NCBI RefSeq assembly: GCF_032118995.1
Contig: NC_092665.1
Coordinates: forward strand, 2,826,001 to 2,890,000
Direction: 5' to 3'
Length of the DNA stretch: 64,000 nucleotides
From: Asterias amurensis
Taxonomy: Eukaryota > Echinodermata > Asteroidea > Forcipulatida > Asteriidae
The first letter of the stretch is position 1, and every line of letters starts with the position of its first letter. This document shows, piece after piece, positions 32,148 to 43,565 of this stretch. The notes under the pieces were generated by a model. It saw only the letters and a program-made list of their open reading frames with translations. It was not told the origin of the DNA and did not search any database. Position numbers and translations under genes: made by a program.

Positions 32148-35100
32148 TTAAGCAGTGATAGGGGGTAACATGATAGGAACCTTGGAGGAGCAGGGTTCAT
32201 AATACGCTGTCCTGGTGACATGTTTGGAGCTGGGTTTCGGGCAATCCATGGGTTTAAACGTTTTGTCAATACAGAGCCTTACCTCTGCTAGGTACTGCTG
32301 GATCCCACTCCCATCCTGAAAGAAAACAGAAGTACATCAATAAATATTGACGTATCGTTAATACACTGTTGTATGTCTGATAGAACACTGTGTGTACACC
32401 ATGCTGTCCAAGGGGCAATTCCACGTCATGGACATTACGTTTTGAGACATTTTTAGAACTTTGTTGGTCAGTTAAACACACCAAGTAGCTTTGATTTATA
32501 GTTTTGTGCTTGATACTAGTATCTTGTGTCCTAGTAAGTCAAATGATACTATGTATTTGGAAAAGTTCAAATTAATTAAGGAGTCAGAGCACTACTAACG
32601 AGCGTCATGGACATTACGAAAAACGGAAGTGGGTTTTGGGTACAACACACTCAATTCCAAAACTCTGTGAAGTTAAAGTTCAAAATTTTTAGAATACCTT
32701 TTTATTTGCTAAACAGGGAAGTAGTTAACATGAACAGTGATAATATTTTTAAGAAAACCTGTCAACTTTCTTGTTACACGTCTTAATAGAGCGTCATGGA
32801 CATTACATTTTGGGTTATTTTTAGCGTCATGGACATTACGTCAAACTTGTAAAATGATGCATCATGCTTTTACCCTGAATTTGTAAACCCATGTGCTGCC
32901 TTGCTCTTAATATGGGTTTTAAACTATAATGAATGTCCCTATCTTAATGTTTAACCTCTTCCAAACATTTTTAAGAACCAAACCTCCCCCAGAATCTCAC
33001 TTAAACCCCGCCCCTCGGTAAGTCCCCTTTTTGCACTTTCCGTCCACATCCAACCAGGCTGGCTTCTGCTTTGGAGTAGTTATGATAGACCAAAGATGTA
33101 GGTATACATGAAGTAACCTTTTTTTTCCAATTATCTTTAACATAATTCCCTTTTATGTGTTTCTCACAAGGTGATTGTTCATCTTGAGTAATATACTGAA
33201 CATCTTGCGTCAACATTTTGTGACGACAGTAAATGGAAATTAAACATCAAAGGTTTCTGTAATTTTCAAAGTTGATCTGGATACTGCTATGTTCAAGACT
33301 GGGTGAACAATTCCCAGAAGATCAGTTAAAATGAGTTGGGAGGACTTCTTGGGAGGAACAGGTCAAACGTAGATGCTTCCTTAGTTTTCCAAATACGAGA
33401 CAGTCACCGAGGTCATCCTCTACACGTTCCACCTAGATTGACATGCAAAACAAGAACAGAGAACAACAAATGAAGGAAAGATTGGCTGCATGGGGCTTTG
33501 TTTATCACAATCATGTTTCCATGTTTTGTCTTGTTTTCTCTCTATACCTTTTCTGCCTCTCTACTCAAGTCTTAGCCATTCTGAAATTATGTAAAAATAA
33601 AAAATTACTTTATGTATGACGTCTTTGTATCCAAGCTATCCGCAGATGTGTACAAATCTGCATTACGCCTAGGCCTCGAGAAGTCTTCTTTGATGATAAA
33701 GTGTGTTTATTATGTCCTACATTCATTTAAACTTGTCTCAGCAACAGTTCACATACATTTCAGTATGAAAATGTCACTTGAATGTTTTTAGGAAAGATCA
33801 GTTCCATGAGAAAACTCACCTGAAAATCTCGGATTTGGGCTGTCAGTTTGTAGAATCTGTGCACGATGTTGCCACTAAACGCGCTGCTAAAAAAAGAGCT
33901 TGAAACAAATTTCTGATGAAGTCTATGACAAATGTTCTCTTTGACTAGTCCAGGTTTACCTACAATAGGTCCAATTGATAAATTGTAGCATTTACCTTCA
34001 AAAAGGTAAGTTTCATGTGACATGTAATGTCCATGACGTAATGTCCATGACGCTAAATGTAATGTCCATGACGCTCGTTAGCACAGTTGTAATTAATTTT
34101 TTATTAATTTTCTTGCATTATAGGATTAGCCCCTAAAAACTAGCTTTGCGTATGAAGTCTCATGAAAATATCTCTTACTGGCTTTAAAATATGAAACTAA
34201 ACACCATGCAATGTCATGGACATTACATTTCATAATTGGTAATTAAGGGCTAATTAAAACGAGTGGCAGCACCCTGTGAATAAATTGACAATGAAGTTTC
34301 TTTAAAATTGTGAATACTTACCACCAGTTATATGTTTTAAGCCAAGAATAATTGAAATATCATCTAAAATGTAACCAGGAGGGCATTTTAGACAATTGTG
34401 CCAAACATTTCCCAAAAATCATGAATTTGGCACAAAAAAAACTTTTTTAATAAACGATGAAAAACATGGAAAACCAAGGAAAAAAAATGAAACAAACATA
34501 GATTTGAAATCACTAGGTATCACTCTTTCTTGCTACTTTAAATTTAAATCCACAAATTTGACTTCAATTTTTTGGGCCGAGGACACTTTTTGGTGGAATT
34601 GCCCCCAAGACCAAAATTTCATAGAGCTGCTTAAGCATAGAAAATAGCTAAAAAAGCACATATCAAGTTTGCTTACTAGTGTAAGAATACCAGCCAAACA
34701 TACTATGACACATGTACCAACTGTGACTTTTTTCCTGCTTGTGTTTGCTAAGCAGAAACATTTTAAGCAGAAACATTTTAAGCTAATATTGTTTCCAAAG
34801 CAGCTCTATGAATTGAACCCCCCCTTCTACAAGTGGAGTTCTAACCCAAACCCTCAATGCACAACTTGATGGCGTTTGCTATTGCATGTTTTTCTGTAAT
34901 TTTAAAAATAGTATATATATTTTCTTATGGTCTGTAATTTTAAACGCAATTCAGCCTCTGGCTGCCAAGTTTGGATGTTTTTTAATAAACCAATAATATA
35001 TGTATGCTTGCATGGAAGTAAAAAGCATATGTTGTGATAAAGGCAATTAGAATGGGTAGACTTACGTGTAGGTTTTTTTGGTAGCAGGTTAGGTCTGGCA

Positions 35101-38100
35101 TCCCGCCTGCTCCCGCCTTGATTGCATTGAATATGGCATCCCGGGTGTAATTGCTGGTCTTGGACGGTACAATTTCTGCAGCACTGAGGATGCTAGGGAA
35201 TAAAACAAATTCATAACTCAGTGGTTTGAACTGAAGGTGATAAAATGTCATTCAAAAGACCCTATGAATGCGCAGCGTACTTTGAACGCATCTCCTGTAT
35301 GCCATTTTGAGTGTCAAAACGTGCACAAAAGGATGATACATGTATTTAGGCACCGCAGAACAAAGCGCGTCAATCATTGGAGCCTTTTGGGGGATCTATT
35401 CCTTTTGTGCACATTTTGACCAAAAAAAAGTCAGACAGGAGACGCGCGTGTATGTGCGTTGTGCATAGGGTATATACAGGCCTGGGATTTCATCTTTGAG
35501 AGGGCAAGGCCATTTGACATATTGCAAAGGGCATGGCCATTGGAAAATCTTAGAAGTCTATAAGGACACTTTTGACGAGGCATCAAACCCAAGACGAGGG
35601 CAACAGAGGCCATAGTCTCCGTGGCATCCAATTAAGGCCGTGTCTGAAACAGTGACTTCGGCTACAGCTACGGCTAGATCAGCGTATCTGCCAGTGTTGA
35701 AGAATAGGCAGACGCGCTGATCTAGCCGAAGCTGTAGCCACAGTCGCCATTTCGGACTCAGCTTAAGCTTCGCCTCAGATGGCGTTTGCCCCCCTTGGGT
35801 GTACCAAACACCATGGATCCTCTCACAGCATGCAACAATTGCATAATGTAGAACGCAGCTCCCGAGGGGAAATCGACATTTCAAAGGACAATCCACCAGT
35901 ACCACAGGTGGGATTTGAACCCATGAGAAAACTATGCCTAAGGACCTACCTGTCCATGTTGAAATGTGAGTGCATTTTAAGCGTGGATCCAAAATAGTTG
36001 TGTTCTCCGTAGAGCGCCGGAAGAGACGAGGCACAGGTGCCGTGCTTGTCCCACTCATGAGCCCTAAAACAAAGAAGACATGAAAAGCGTGTGTTACGGT
36101 TTGTTAATAACTGCAGCACAATTGTGTAACAACATTCACACCAATTGTGAAGGCTAGTCTTTGACAATTACCAACAGTGTCCACTGCCTTTAAGAGTGGT
36201 TACTAGATAAATCTCAACATATGCATAATATAACAAACCTGTAAAAATTTGAGCTCAATTGGTCATCAAAGTTGCGAGATAATAGTGAAAGAAAAAAAAA
36301 CCTTGTCAAACAAAAGATGTGTGCTTTCAGATGCTTGGTTTTGAGACCTCAAATTCTAAATCTGAGTACGCTTGGGCGATATTGATTTATTTTATTCACA
36401 ATATATCGCCGACAATATATCGCGATATTCGATATAATCGCGATTAATGAAATTTGACATAATCAGTCTTTCAAGTGAAAGTTGTAGAAGAGACAGTCCT
36501 AGCATAAGAAAGGTGTTCTAATGACCTATTCTTCTGGTTTTACTCCAAACCTATGGGGTGCAAGATGTCTCAGCTAGCAAATACATCGCAATATTTCATC
36601 GATATATCGATATATCGCGATCATCGCGATATATCGCGATATATCGATATTTCGATTAAAACCAAATCCATCCGATATCGAAATCGTGTCCAACTTAATA
36701 TCGCGATATTCGATAATATCGTGATATCGCCCAAGCTTAAATCTGAGGACTCGAAATCAAATTTGTGGAACATTACTTCTTTCTTCAAAACTACATTACT
36801 CAGAGGGAGCCGTTTTTAACAATGTTTTATACTATCAAGTTCTCCCCATTACTCGTTACCAAGTAAGGTTTTATGGTAATAACTATTTTGAGTAATTACC
36901 AATAGTGTCCACTGCCTTTAAGAGTGGTTACTAGAAATATACATGTACCTTCCCTTTAAAAGTGAACAATAAAATGCAATACAATGGTTTTTTTAGTTTA
37001 CGGGTTAACAATGTAGCAATATCAAACATAAGTACTTCAAAACAAACACTGTTCCCATCATCAATAGAACAGCCAAGGTTCAAGTTTCCAGAAGCCTATT
37101 ATGGTGACAGTTTAATCAAAACAAACTTTGTTACTTCAAAACAAACACTGTTCCCATCATCAATAGAACAGCCAAGGTTCAAGTTTCCAGAAGCCTATTA
37201 TGGTGACAGTTTAATCACAGATAACATAGACTACGCAGAACTCTTATCTATTGTTCCACATAATATCAAAGTCTTATATTGACCCATTTCACCTGACCTC
37301 ATCATCAGAAAAATCTTGAATGCGCCATACTGGTGGGCAATTTCACTGTGCGTTTTCATATATAACTCTTTGCATAGAGTATGCTGTGCGTTATGCAGTG
37401 AAGTGTGCATTTTAGGCGACGCGGCGTTAATACACGTAAACCTAACTTGCCCACCAACATGGTCCAAGGGGTCTACCAAACATGGTACTCAAGGCGCTGA
37501 TGAGTTATATACAAACTTTCAGAAAGATAGGTTATTTCAGTGATGAATTTTGAGACCCAGTTAGTTAGCACCTTATAAGAATTTACAAGGTGCTACGGCG
37601 CATACAGCAGCCACAGCCAGGAACACCGGGGCGAACCCCTTCTCTTTTCGATAAGTGCACTGGGGTGGATTTCACAAAGGTAGTCCTAACTTAGGACTAA
37701 TCCTAGGCAATGCTAAGAGACATGACTAGTCCTAAGTTAGGACTACCTTTGTGAAAACCACCCCTGGGTTCTTATCTACTCATCCACACCAGTTCTTTTC
37801 AGAACCACCACTACTAAAATAAAATATATTCAAATGGTGTTACTGCAAACCTCTCTTAGCTATACTCTCACCATGCAAAGTTTCAAATCCTACTGAATAT
37901 ACATGTAATATATTTTATACAACACAGCTACGTCCTTTCCCTAATAACTGTCCCATAAAACTGCTCACTGTAGAATTTGTAAATTTTCTAAAAATGAATA
38001 ATAAAAGAGGGAACCTTAAAAAAAAGTCCCCCAAAATACAGATTCTATTTTTTTTCGCAGGGAAGTTACATGTAACTCTCTGCCCATGGCATTCCAAGCC

Positions 38101-41100
38101 TAAAACAAGGAAACGATTGGGCTTATTATCATAATACCATGCACGACACCATGCAATACACAATAGGAGGAAAGGAGGAAGGAAGTATGAGTAGTGTTGC
38201 AATGTTTGCCCAATAAAGCAGGAAGAATCCAATGTGTGTAATCTACACATCTTATCAGTAAAAACCTTGTATTGTCAGTGTATCTCCTACTGGCATGACT
38301 CTAACCCATAACAATTTTATCGGTATTATAAACAGATCGCTGTCTTTTTGGTTTTGTTTAGCGGACTGGAATCAATCAAGATTCATTCTTACTTACTCTC
38401 TTAATGTAAATGTGTGAACAACCAAAATGTATTGTAAATAACAAAACTGGATTCCTAGTTTGTAAACTTCCAGCAAATTTTGAGGATGATCAATACATAG
38501 TAGGTTATGGATGTAATAAAAGAGTAGGCGATGAGGTGTTTCATGTAAGTTCATAGATTGGTTAATACCTAAAAAAACAATGACCATATACAAAATTCTT
38601 TGGTCACTGCAGCTGTTGATGATCTATTTTGAGAAAGGATTCCCTTTAAAGTAATGCGGTTTGGAAAAATTTTCACATTGTTATCTGAGAAATGATTTAT
38701 GCATGTTCCATTTTTTAAATTTCTGATTTATGTCCGTTAAAAAATGATGAGACCAGAGATGCGGTTGAAACCCAGTCAACTTATAAACTTGGATGGGTTT
38801 AATGTTCTTGTGAAAATACCGTGCACCAACATGTACAAGCTTACTTTAAAGTTGTTTGCCGTTTTGATTAAAGGGAAGGTACACGTTTGGTAATTACTCA
38901 AAACAAATATTAACTTAAAAACTGACTTGGTAACGAGCATTGGAGAGCTGTTGATAGTATAAAACATTGTGAGAAACGGCTCCCTTTGAAGTAGCACAGA
39001 TTTTGAAATAGAGGTAATTTCTCACTAAAATAATAAAAGACTTCTAGCTCGAACTTTTTTATTCCTATCTGAAAGTACACAAATGCGTTTAACAAGGGTG
39101 TTATTTTCTTTCTTCATTTTCTCCCAACTCTGATGACCAATTGAGCTCAAATTTTCACAGGTTTGTTATGTTATGCATATGTTGAGATACACTAAGTGAC
39201 AACAATGGTCTTTGACAATTACCAATAGTGTACCTTCCTTTAACAAATAATTACAAAAAAAAAACATACAAACAAAATCCATAGACAACATTTTCATTAA
39301 AAATTTGAATTAAAAAACCATCAAAGTTCGTACAAATTCAAAACTTACCAAAAGCTATCATAGGTACTGCCTGAGAGCAAATCTGGCCACGCTTTTTGCA
39401 ACTGGCTCTCAAGATCCTAATAAAAACAAAACCCAAAACACATTTCAGTTTTTGCAACTGGCTCACAAGATCCTAGTAAAAACAAAACCCAAAACACATT
39501 TCAGTTTTTGCAACTGGCTCTCAAGATACTAGTAAAAACAAAACCCAAAACACATTTCAGGGAAGAAAGAACAAATTCCAATCTAGTCTAATATTTGATC
39601 TACAGAGTCTGGTGTAAAAAGAAAAAAGAATGCTGACAGAGTACCTACCAGGCCTGAAAAATCACGAAGGCCATGGCACCTTGCCGGTTTCCCCTCGTCT
39701 TGACCTCGGTGCCCCTTTAAAGGAACACGTTGCCTTGGATCGGACGAGTTGGTCAAAACAAAAGCGTTTGTAACCGTTTTGTATATAATGCATATGGTTG
39801 GAAAGATGATTTAAAAGTAGAATACAATGATCCACACAAGTTTGCCTCGAAATTGCGTGGTTTTCCTTCTACTGTGAGAACTAACACGGTCGGCCATTTA
39901 TGGGAGTCAAAATTTTGACCCCCATAAATGGCCGACGTGTTAGTCGACGAGGTAAAAGGAAAACCACGCAATTTCGAGGCATGTTTGTGTGGATCATTGT
40001 ATTCTACTTTTACAACATCTTTCTACCCATATGCATTTCATAAAAAACGGTTACAAACGCTTTTTAAAGACCAACTCGACCGATCCAAGGCAACGTGTTC
40101 CTTTAAGAGGTTTCCCGTAGGCTTACATACATACATACATACACATAGGGCATTTATATAGCGCCACTACGTCAAGAACGCAGCGCATTAGATAGGGTAT
40201 AGAGAATGTTTGATACACTTCTTAAATGTTCGGTGAGAGTCGGATTTCATGATTGAGGGGGGGGGGAGTGCATTCCAGGTGTGTGGAGCAAAATGTGAGA
40301 ATGTGCGACTTGAGGCCGACTTAAGAAGCTTGAAGATTTTCCAATGGAAGTGCCCCTTTGCAAAAGGAGTACGTGCTTATTTACCTTAACTTTGCTGAAA
40401 TCGAACGTCCAGGTGTTGTTGCAATTGGTAGGTCCTTCAGTTCCAATCTTTGTCGGCCTAAAAAAAATAAAAATATATATCGTTGATTTAAAAAAAAAAA
40501 ATTGTTTATACCATGCCCAATTTGAGGTTGATGGTATCCCCTTCTCCCTAGATGTTCCCATACTTGAACACACCAGTTTCCTCTTGAGCAGAAGTACCCC
40601 CCCCCCACCCTTAGAACACTCCTCTAAATAATTCCAGTCACACAAGGGGGGAGGCACAAGACAGGGGTTCAGGGGAGGGGTGGGCCGCCCCAGATAGGGA
40701 GGGGGGCACATATGACAATTAATATTCTTACCAAGTTCCATGGACAGTCCAGTCCCTGACCCCACTTGGTATGATGCACTTTTGATCACCGTTTGTAGAA
40801 CGGGACGCCTGTTAAAACATGTTGAAAAAAGACACAAGGTAGACGTTAGTTATTTATTTAAAGGCAGTGGACACTACGGGTAATTACTCAAAATGATTAT
40901 CAGCATAAAATCTTGGTAACGAGTTATGGGGAGAGGTTGATAGTATGAAACATTGTGCGAAACAGCTCCGTCTGTGGAGTAGTTTCCGAGAAAGAAGTAA
41001 TTTTCCGCGAATTTGATTTCGAGACCTCAGATTTAGAATTTGAGGTCCCGAAATCAAGCATCAGAAAGCACACAACTTCGTGTGACAAGGGTGTTTTTTC

Positions 41101-43089
41101 TTTCATTATTATCTCGCAACTTCGACGACCAATTGGGCTCAAATTTTCACAGGTTTGTTATTTTATGCATATGTTGAGATACACGCAGTGAGAAGACTGA
41201 TCATTGACAAATGCCAATAGTGTCCAGTGTCTTTAACTGGGGCATCTCTGAGGGTAAAATCAAGGAGAAAGAGACCACAGCAGTGCTTCATGTTCAATCA
41301 TTTGAAGGCTGCACTTTACAAGTAAGAAGGAGATTTCTAAGTCATGATAATTTCAGGTACGTACATTATAGTAGAGGCAAAAGCTTTCCGGCCACTGGAC
41401 GACAAACAGAAGGTAGTCCCAGTCTGGGATTGCCTCAACTCCCTTGCAGGTCTCCCTGTAAAAACAAAAGCATTTAGAATGTTAATAGGCCTAAATGGCA
41501 AATACATTACTTATGTTTCTATTTAAAGGCAGTGGACACTATTGGTAATTACTCAAAATAATTATTGGCATAAAACCTTTCTTGGTGACGAGTAATGGGG
41601 AGAGGTTGATAGTATAAAACTTTGTGAGAAATGGCTCCCTCTGAAGTGACGTAGTTTCCGAGAAAGAAGTAATTTTCCACAAGTTTGATTTCAAGACCTT
41701 AGATTTAGAACTTGAGGCCTCGAAATTTAGTGTGACAAGGGTTATTTTTCTTTCATTATTATGTCGCAATTTCGATGACCGATTGAGCTCAAATTTTCAC
41801 AGGTTTGTTATTTTATGCATATGTTGAGATACAACAACTGTGAAGGCTAGTCTTTGACAGTTACCAAAAGTGTCCACTCCCTTTAAAGGGAATGTTCTGT
41901 CTAAAAAATTGTTGGGATGAAAAATAGCTAGGCAAAATCATATCATGTGAATAGACAACTCTTCGAGTCTTATAATTTATAAAACTTTTATTAATGTCAC
42001 TGTGGTAGGTGAGAACTATCCTGCTTCTATTTAGGCACGGCTCCCCTCACATTTCTAGAACTAAGAAGTACCCCCCCCCCCCACTAACTAAACGGAGAAC
42101 TGTGCTGTGACTGTGTACTTTCGGATATTTTCTTTTTTTTTTGTCCTCCTCCTTCAGCCAACATTTACCCAATATCAAACGGGAGGGGGGGGGGGGGGGA
42201 CAATGTCACATCTGTTGAATGCACCTAAATAATCATCTTAAAAAAATAAAATAAAAACTTTTAATTTTTAAGTATGCCCTAACTTTAACAATACAATTCA
42301 TGGTTCACTTCCTCCACCTTCATTCTTTCACCATAAAACAACGATTAATTGTTTGTAAAATAAATACTTTTTGGGGTTGAACAAAGAATTGACTAGAATG
42401 GGATTAGAACCAACGACCTCCGGATTAACATGCCGGCGCTCTACCAACTGAGCTATCTAGCCCTATATTGGCGGTGTCCCTATTTTGTCAATATCTTTGT
42501 TCGGGGGTGCCAGTCAGAAGCCATACAACCGTTAACTGCTGTGTAGCCAGGGATCACACCCAAATTACGATACAACCTGGTCAGTCAGTTTCCCTTGTGG
42601 TTTATATTGATATCTGAAACAAAAAGTCGCATCCCCTTAAGGTGATCCCCTAGCTGCCGCTTCCCAGGTTGTATCGTAAATTGGGTGTGATCCCTGGCTA
42701 CACGGCAGTTAACGGTTGTATGGCTTCTGACTGGCACCCCTGAACAAAGTTATTGACAAAATAGGGACACCGCCAATATAGGGCTAGATAGCTCAGTTGG
42801 TAGAGCGCCGGCACTTTAATCCGGAGGTCGTTGGTTCGAATCCCACTCTAGTCAACTCTTTGTTCAACCATGGAGGTAGGTAATCCTACCTCCATGGTTC
42901 AACCCCCAAAATCATCTACAAACTTACCCAGTCAGTTTTCCTTGTGGTTTATATTGATAAAATAAATACTATCATACATGTACACACTTACCCAGCACAT
43001 TTTGTTGGTTTGGAAGAACTGAGGGCAAATGCTGAAGTAAAAATGACGAGGAAAACAGTCCACTTCACAAAAGAAGAAGTTGCAGCCAT
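32148..43089 (-). CDS. RNASET2: Ribonuclease T2, secreted/lysosomal, eight exons
   Basis: Exons on the minus strand: 43089-42992, 41455-41365, 40808-40732, 40457-40385, 39416-39349, 36063-35950, 35192-35066, 32315-32148. All introns are GT-AG with matching phases; 271 aa in total. Exon 1 encodes a signal peptide (MAATSSFVKWTVFLVIF, then TSAFA), ending at a strong CTGG|gtaagt donor. The acid endoribonuclease family hallmarks are present in order: WDYLLFVVQWPESFC, CAS I as DWTVHGTWPT with its catalytic His, FWAHEWDKHGTCA as CAS II with the catalytic Glu, Lys and His, and C-terminal cysteines typical of animal members. It cleaves single-stranded RNA in lysosomes or outside the cell. The introns total about 10 kb and are mostly transposon. 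The gene symbol rests on domain match; orthology was not tested by a tree. Confidence 0.92.
32424..34227. repeat. Cluster of GCGTCATGGACATTACG motifs in RNase T2 intron 7
   Basis: The motif or a close form occurs at 32424, 32602, 32791, 32824 and 34212 on the plus strand, and at 34024, 34039 and 34059 on the minus strand. Flanks such as ACTAACGAGCGTCATGG also mirror (GACGCTCGTTAGCAC at about 34070). The whole may be one large foldback element (perhaps reaching 34605, where 'tggaattgcc' mirrors 'ggcaattcca' at 32414). No coding region is seen. Confidence 0.7.
35460..35640. repeat. Dispersed repeat shared with 5769-5870
   Basis: Shared 'gcctgg.atttcatctttga.agggcaa' segment and 'ggcaac.gaggccat'. 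It lies in RNase T2 intron 6. Confidence 0.55.
35640..35775. repeat. Foldback MITE in RNase T2 intron 6
   Basis: Arms GTGTCTGAAACAGTGACTTC, CTACGGCTAGATCAGCG and complements. Related to the 'cttttcgaaaccacggctt' foldbacks near 43978 and 19035. A degenerate tRNA-like stretch (GGTGGGATTTGAACCCATGA) follows at about 35908. Confidence 0.7.
36133..36193 (+). mobile_element. TTAA-1 MITE end fragment
   Basis: Only the last 60 bp of a TTAA-1 element, ending CCACTGCCTTTAA. It directly precedes the longer copy at 36207. Confidence 0.75.
36207..36921 (+). mobile_element. TTAA-1 MITE interrupted by a hAT-like element
   Basis: 5'-truncated copy ending GTGTCCACTGCCTTTAA. Its internal palindrome is split at AATCTGAG by the 373-bp insertion at 36367-36739. 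Confidence 0.85.
36367..36739. mobile_element. hAT-like MITE nested in TTAA-1, 8-bp TSD
   Basis: Terminal inverted repeats TACGCTTGGGCGATAT and ATATCGCCCAAGCTTA (one mismatch). The 8-bp target duplication AATCTGAG lies at 36359-36366 and 36740-36747. Intact TTAA-1 copies elsewhere carry AATCTGAG once at this position. The interior is dense in ATATCGCGATAT palindromes. The 8-bp duplication points to the hAT superfamily. Confidence 0.88.
37033..37217. repeat. 99-bp-period tandem duplication
   Basis: An 86-bp block (37033-37118) recurs without visible change at 37132-37217 after a 13-bp spacer. An open frame runs across both units, but no coding function can be supported. It lies in RNase T2 intron 5. 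Confidence 0.9.
37484..37667 (-). mobile_element. SINE fragment (reverse copy of the 21440 family)
   Basis: The reverse complement matches the middle and 3' part of the SINE at 21440-21853 (GGGTTC.CCCCGGTGTTCCT, GGTGCTAA.....GGGTCTCAAAATTCATCAC). The tRNA-like head is missing. Confidence 0.8.
37672..37770. repeat. Short foldback repeat, TCCTAACTTAGGACT family
   Basis: Arms GGGGTGGATTTCACAAAGGT and its complement enclose two AGTCCTAACTTAGGACT palindromes. The clearest copy of this family in the window. Confidence 0.85.
38868..39243 (-). mobile_element. TTAA-1b MITE, full length
   Basis: Starts TTAAAGGGAAGGTACACG and ends AGTGTACCTTCCTTTAA. It lies in RNase T2 intron 5, about 100 bp from exon 5. 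Confidence 0.88.
39393..39560. repeat. Three 56-bp tandem repeats spanning an RNase T2 splice acceptor
   Basis: Units 39393-39448, 39449-39504 and 39505-39560 are nearly identical. The first contains the start of RNase T2 exon 5 and its acceptor (minus strand, ending ...attag|GATCTTGAG). The second and third repeat the acceptor and the first 24 exon bases. Confidence 0.92.
39717..40106. mobile_element. TTAA-flanked palindromic MITE (family TTAA-3)
   Basis: Starts TTAAAGGAACACGTTGCCTT and ends with the complement; 390 bp, almost wholly a hairpin around CCATTTATGGGAGTC. A second copy is at 56667-57045. Confidence 0.88.
40120..40340. repeat. (TACA)n tract and SINE-end-like repeat
   Basis: A short (CATA)n run near 40124-40143 precedes GCATTTATATAGCGCCACTA, which resembles the end of a tRNA-derived SINE. 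A G-run lies at 40257. It abuts RNase T2 exon 4. Confidence 0.55.
40858..41236 (-). mobile_element. TTAA-1 MITE, full length
   Basis: Starts TTAAAGGCAGTGGACACTA and ends GTGTCCAGTGTCTTTAA. It lies in RNase T2 intron 2, 49 bp from exon 3. Confidence 0.9.
41523..41886 (-). mobile_element. TTAA-1 MITE
   Basis: Starts TTAAAGGCAGTGGACAC and ends GTGTCCACTCCCTTTAA. It lies in RNase T2 intron 1, 67 bp from exon 2. Confidence 0.9.
42390..42462 (-). tRNA. tRNA-like sequence, GTT anticodon (Asn-like), possibly pseudogene
   Basis: The acceptor stem GGCTAGA/TCTAGTC pairs over seven bases, the D arm is GCTCAGTTGGTAGAGC, and the anticodon loop ATGTTAA reads GTT with U33 in place. Weak points: the base of the anticodon stem (C31-U39) is unpaired and the B-box is TTCTAAT instead of TTCGAAT. 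Its place in a long inverted repeat suggests a tRNA-derived repeat. Confidence 0.4.
42782..42854 (+). tRNA. tRNA-like sequence, TTT anticodon (Lys-like), possibly pseudogene
   Basis: Mirror copy of the one above with a good B-box (GGTTCGAATCC) and the same acceptor stem. The anticodon loop ACTTTAA has C where U33 is required and one T-stem mismatch, so function is doubtful. Confidence 0.4.
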
Positions 43090-43565
43090 GCTTATTTTTC
43101 TTGATGCACAATTGCATGCAAAATAAAATAGCACTGACTGACTGGTGGACTGAGGAGGAACAAGGAAACTTGTGTTGTTCGCCGACGCAAACCAACAAAG
43201 CTACGTATCTTAATTGTAAGTAAGTTCAACTAATTTGATTCTGCCAGCAACAAAAGGTGTTAACAAAGGTCCTTGGGCAAGGACACATCCCAGTTGATCA
43301 AATTTAAACAAAGCAAAGTCACACAATCGCTTTTGTTGTTGTGAATTGTGTCGCACTAGTTGTTAAACAAATTGTCCCTGACTTTTCTCTGACTTTTTGT
43401 TTTCAGCAGCTGTGTTTAGTTAGACAGCGCCCTCAATAGCTAACCTTCAAACTTGAATTATTTTGTTTAGCAACACAATCCAAAAGGAAAACTTGAGTAT
43501 AAAAACCAGCAAAACAACGAACAAGAGTGTTCAGTAATAAGTTGAATGTATTGTAGAACTTGGAA
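43090..43565. other. Gene-free upstream flank of RNase T2
   Basis: It would contain the RNase T2 promoter (minus strand). No core element can be assigned with confidence. Confidence 0.5.

Larger units (their letters stand above)
42371..42909. repeat. Large inverted repeat carrying tRNA-like sequences
   Basis: Arms of about 210-245 bp (42371-42580 and 42665-42909) are near identical in reverse orientation, around an 84-bp loop. Each contains a 73-nt tRNA-like sequence. A small CATGGAGGTAGG hairpin interrupts the right arm. A 'ttccttgtggtttatattgata' piece of the loop recurs just outside at 42938. It lies in RNase T2 intron 1. Confidence 0.88.

Noticed and set aside
36962-37282. 106-codon plus-strand frame with a 33-residue repeat
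   Set aside because: No domain, splice context or homologous copy. It lies between transposon pieces in an RNase T2 intron, so it is reported only as a repeat.
40247-40837. 196-codon minus-strand frame across RNase T2 exons 3 and 4
   Set aside because: It covers exon 4 and reads exon 3 in the wrong frame. The spliced frame gives the catalytic motif DWTVHGTWPT and is the correct one.
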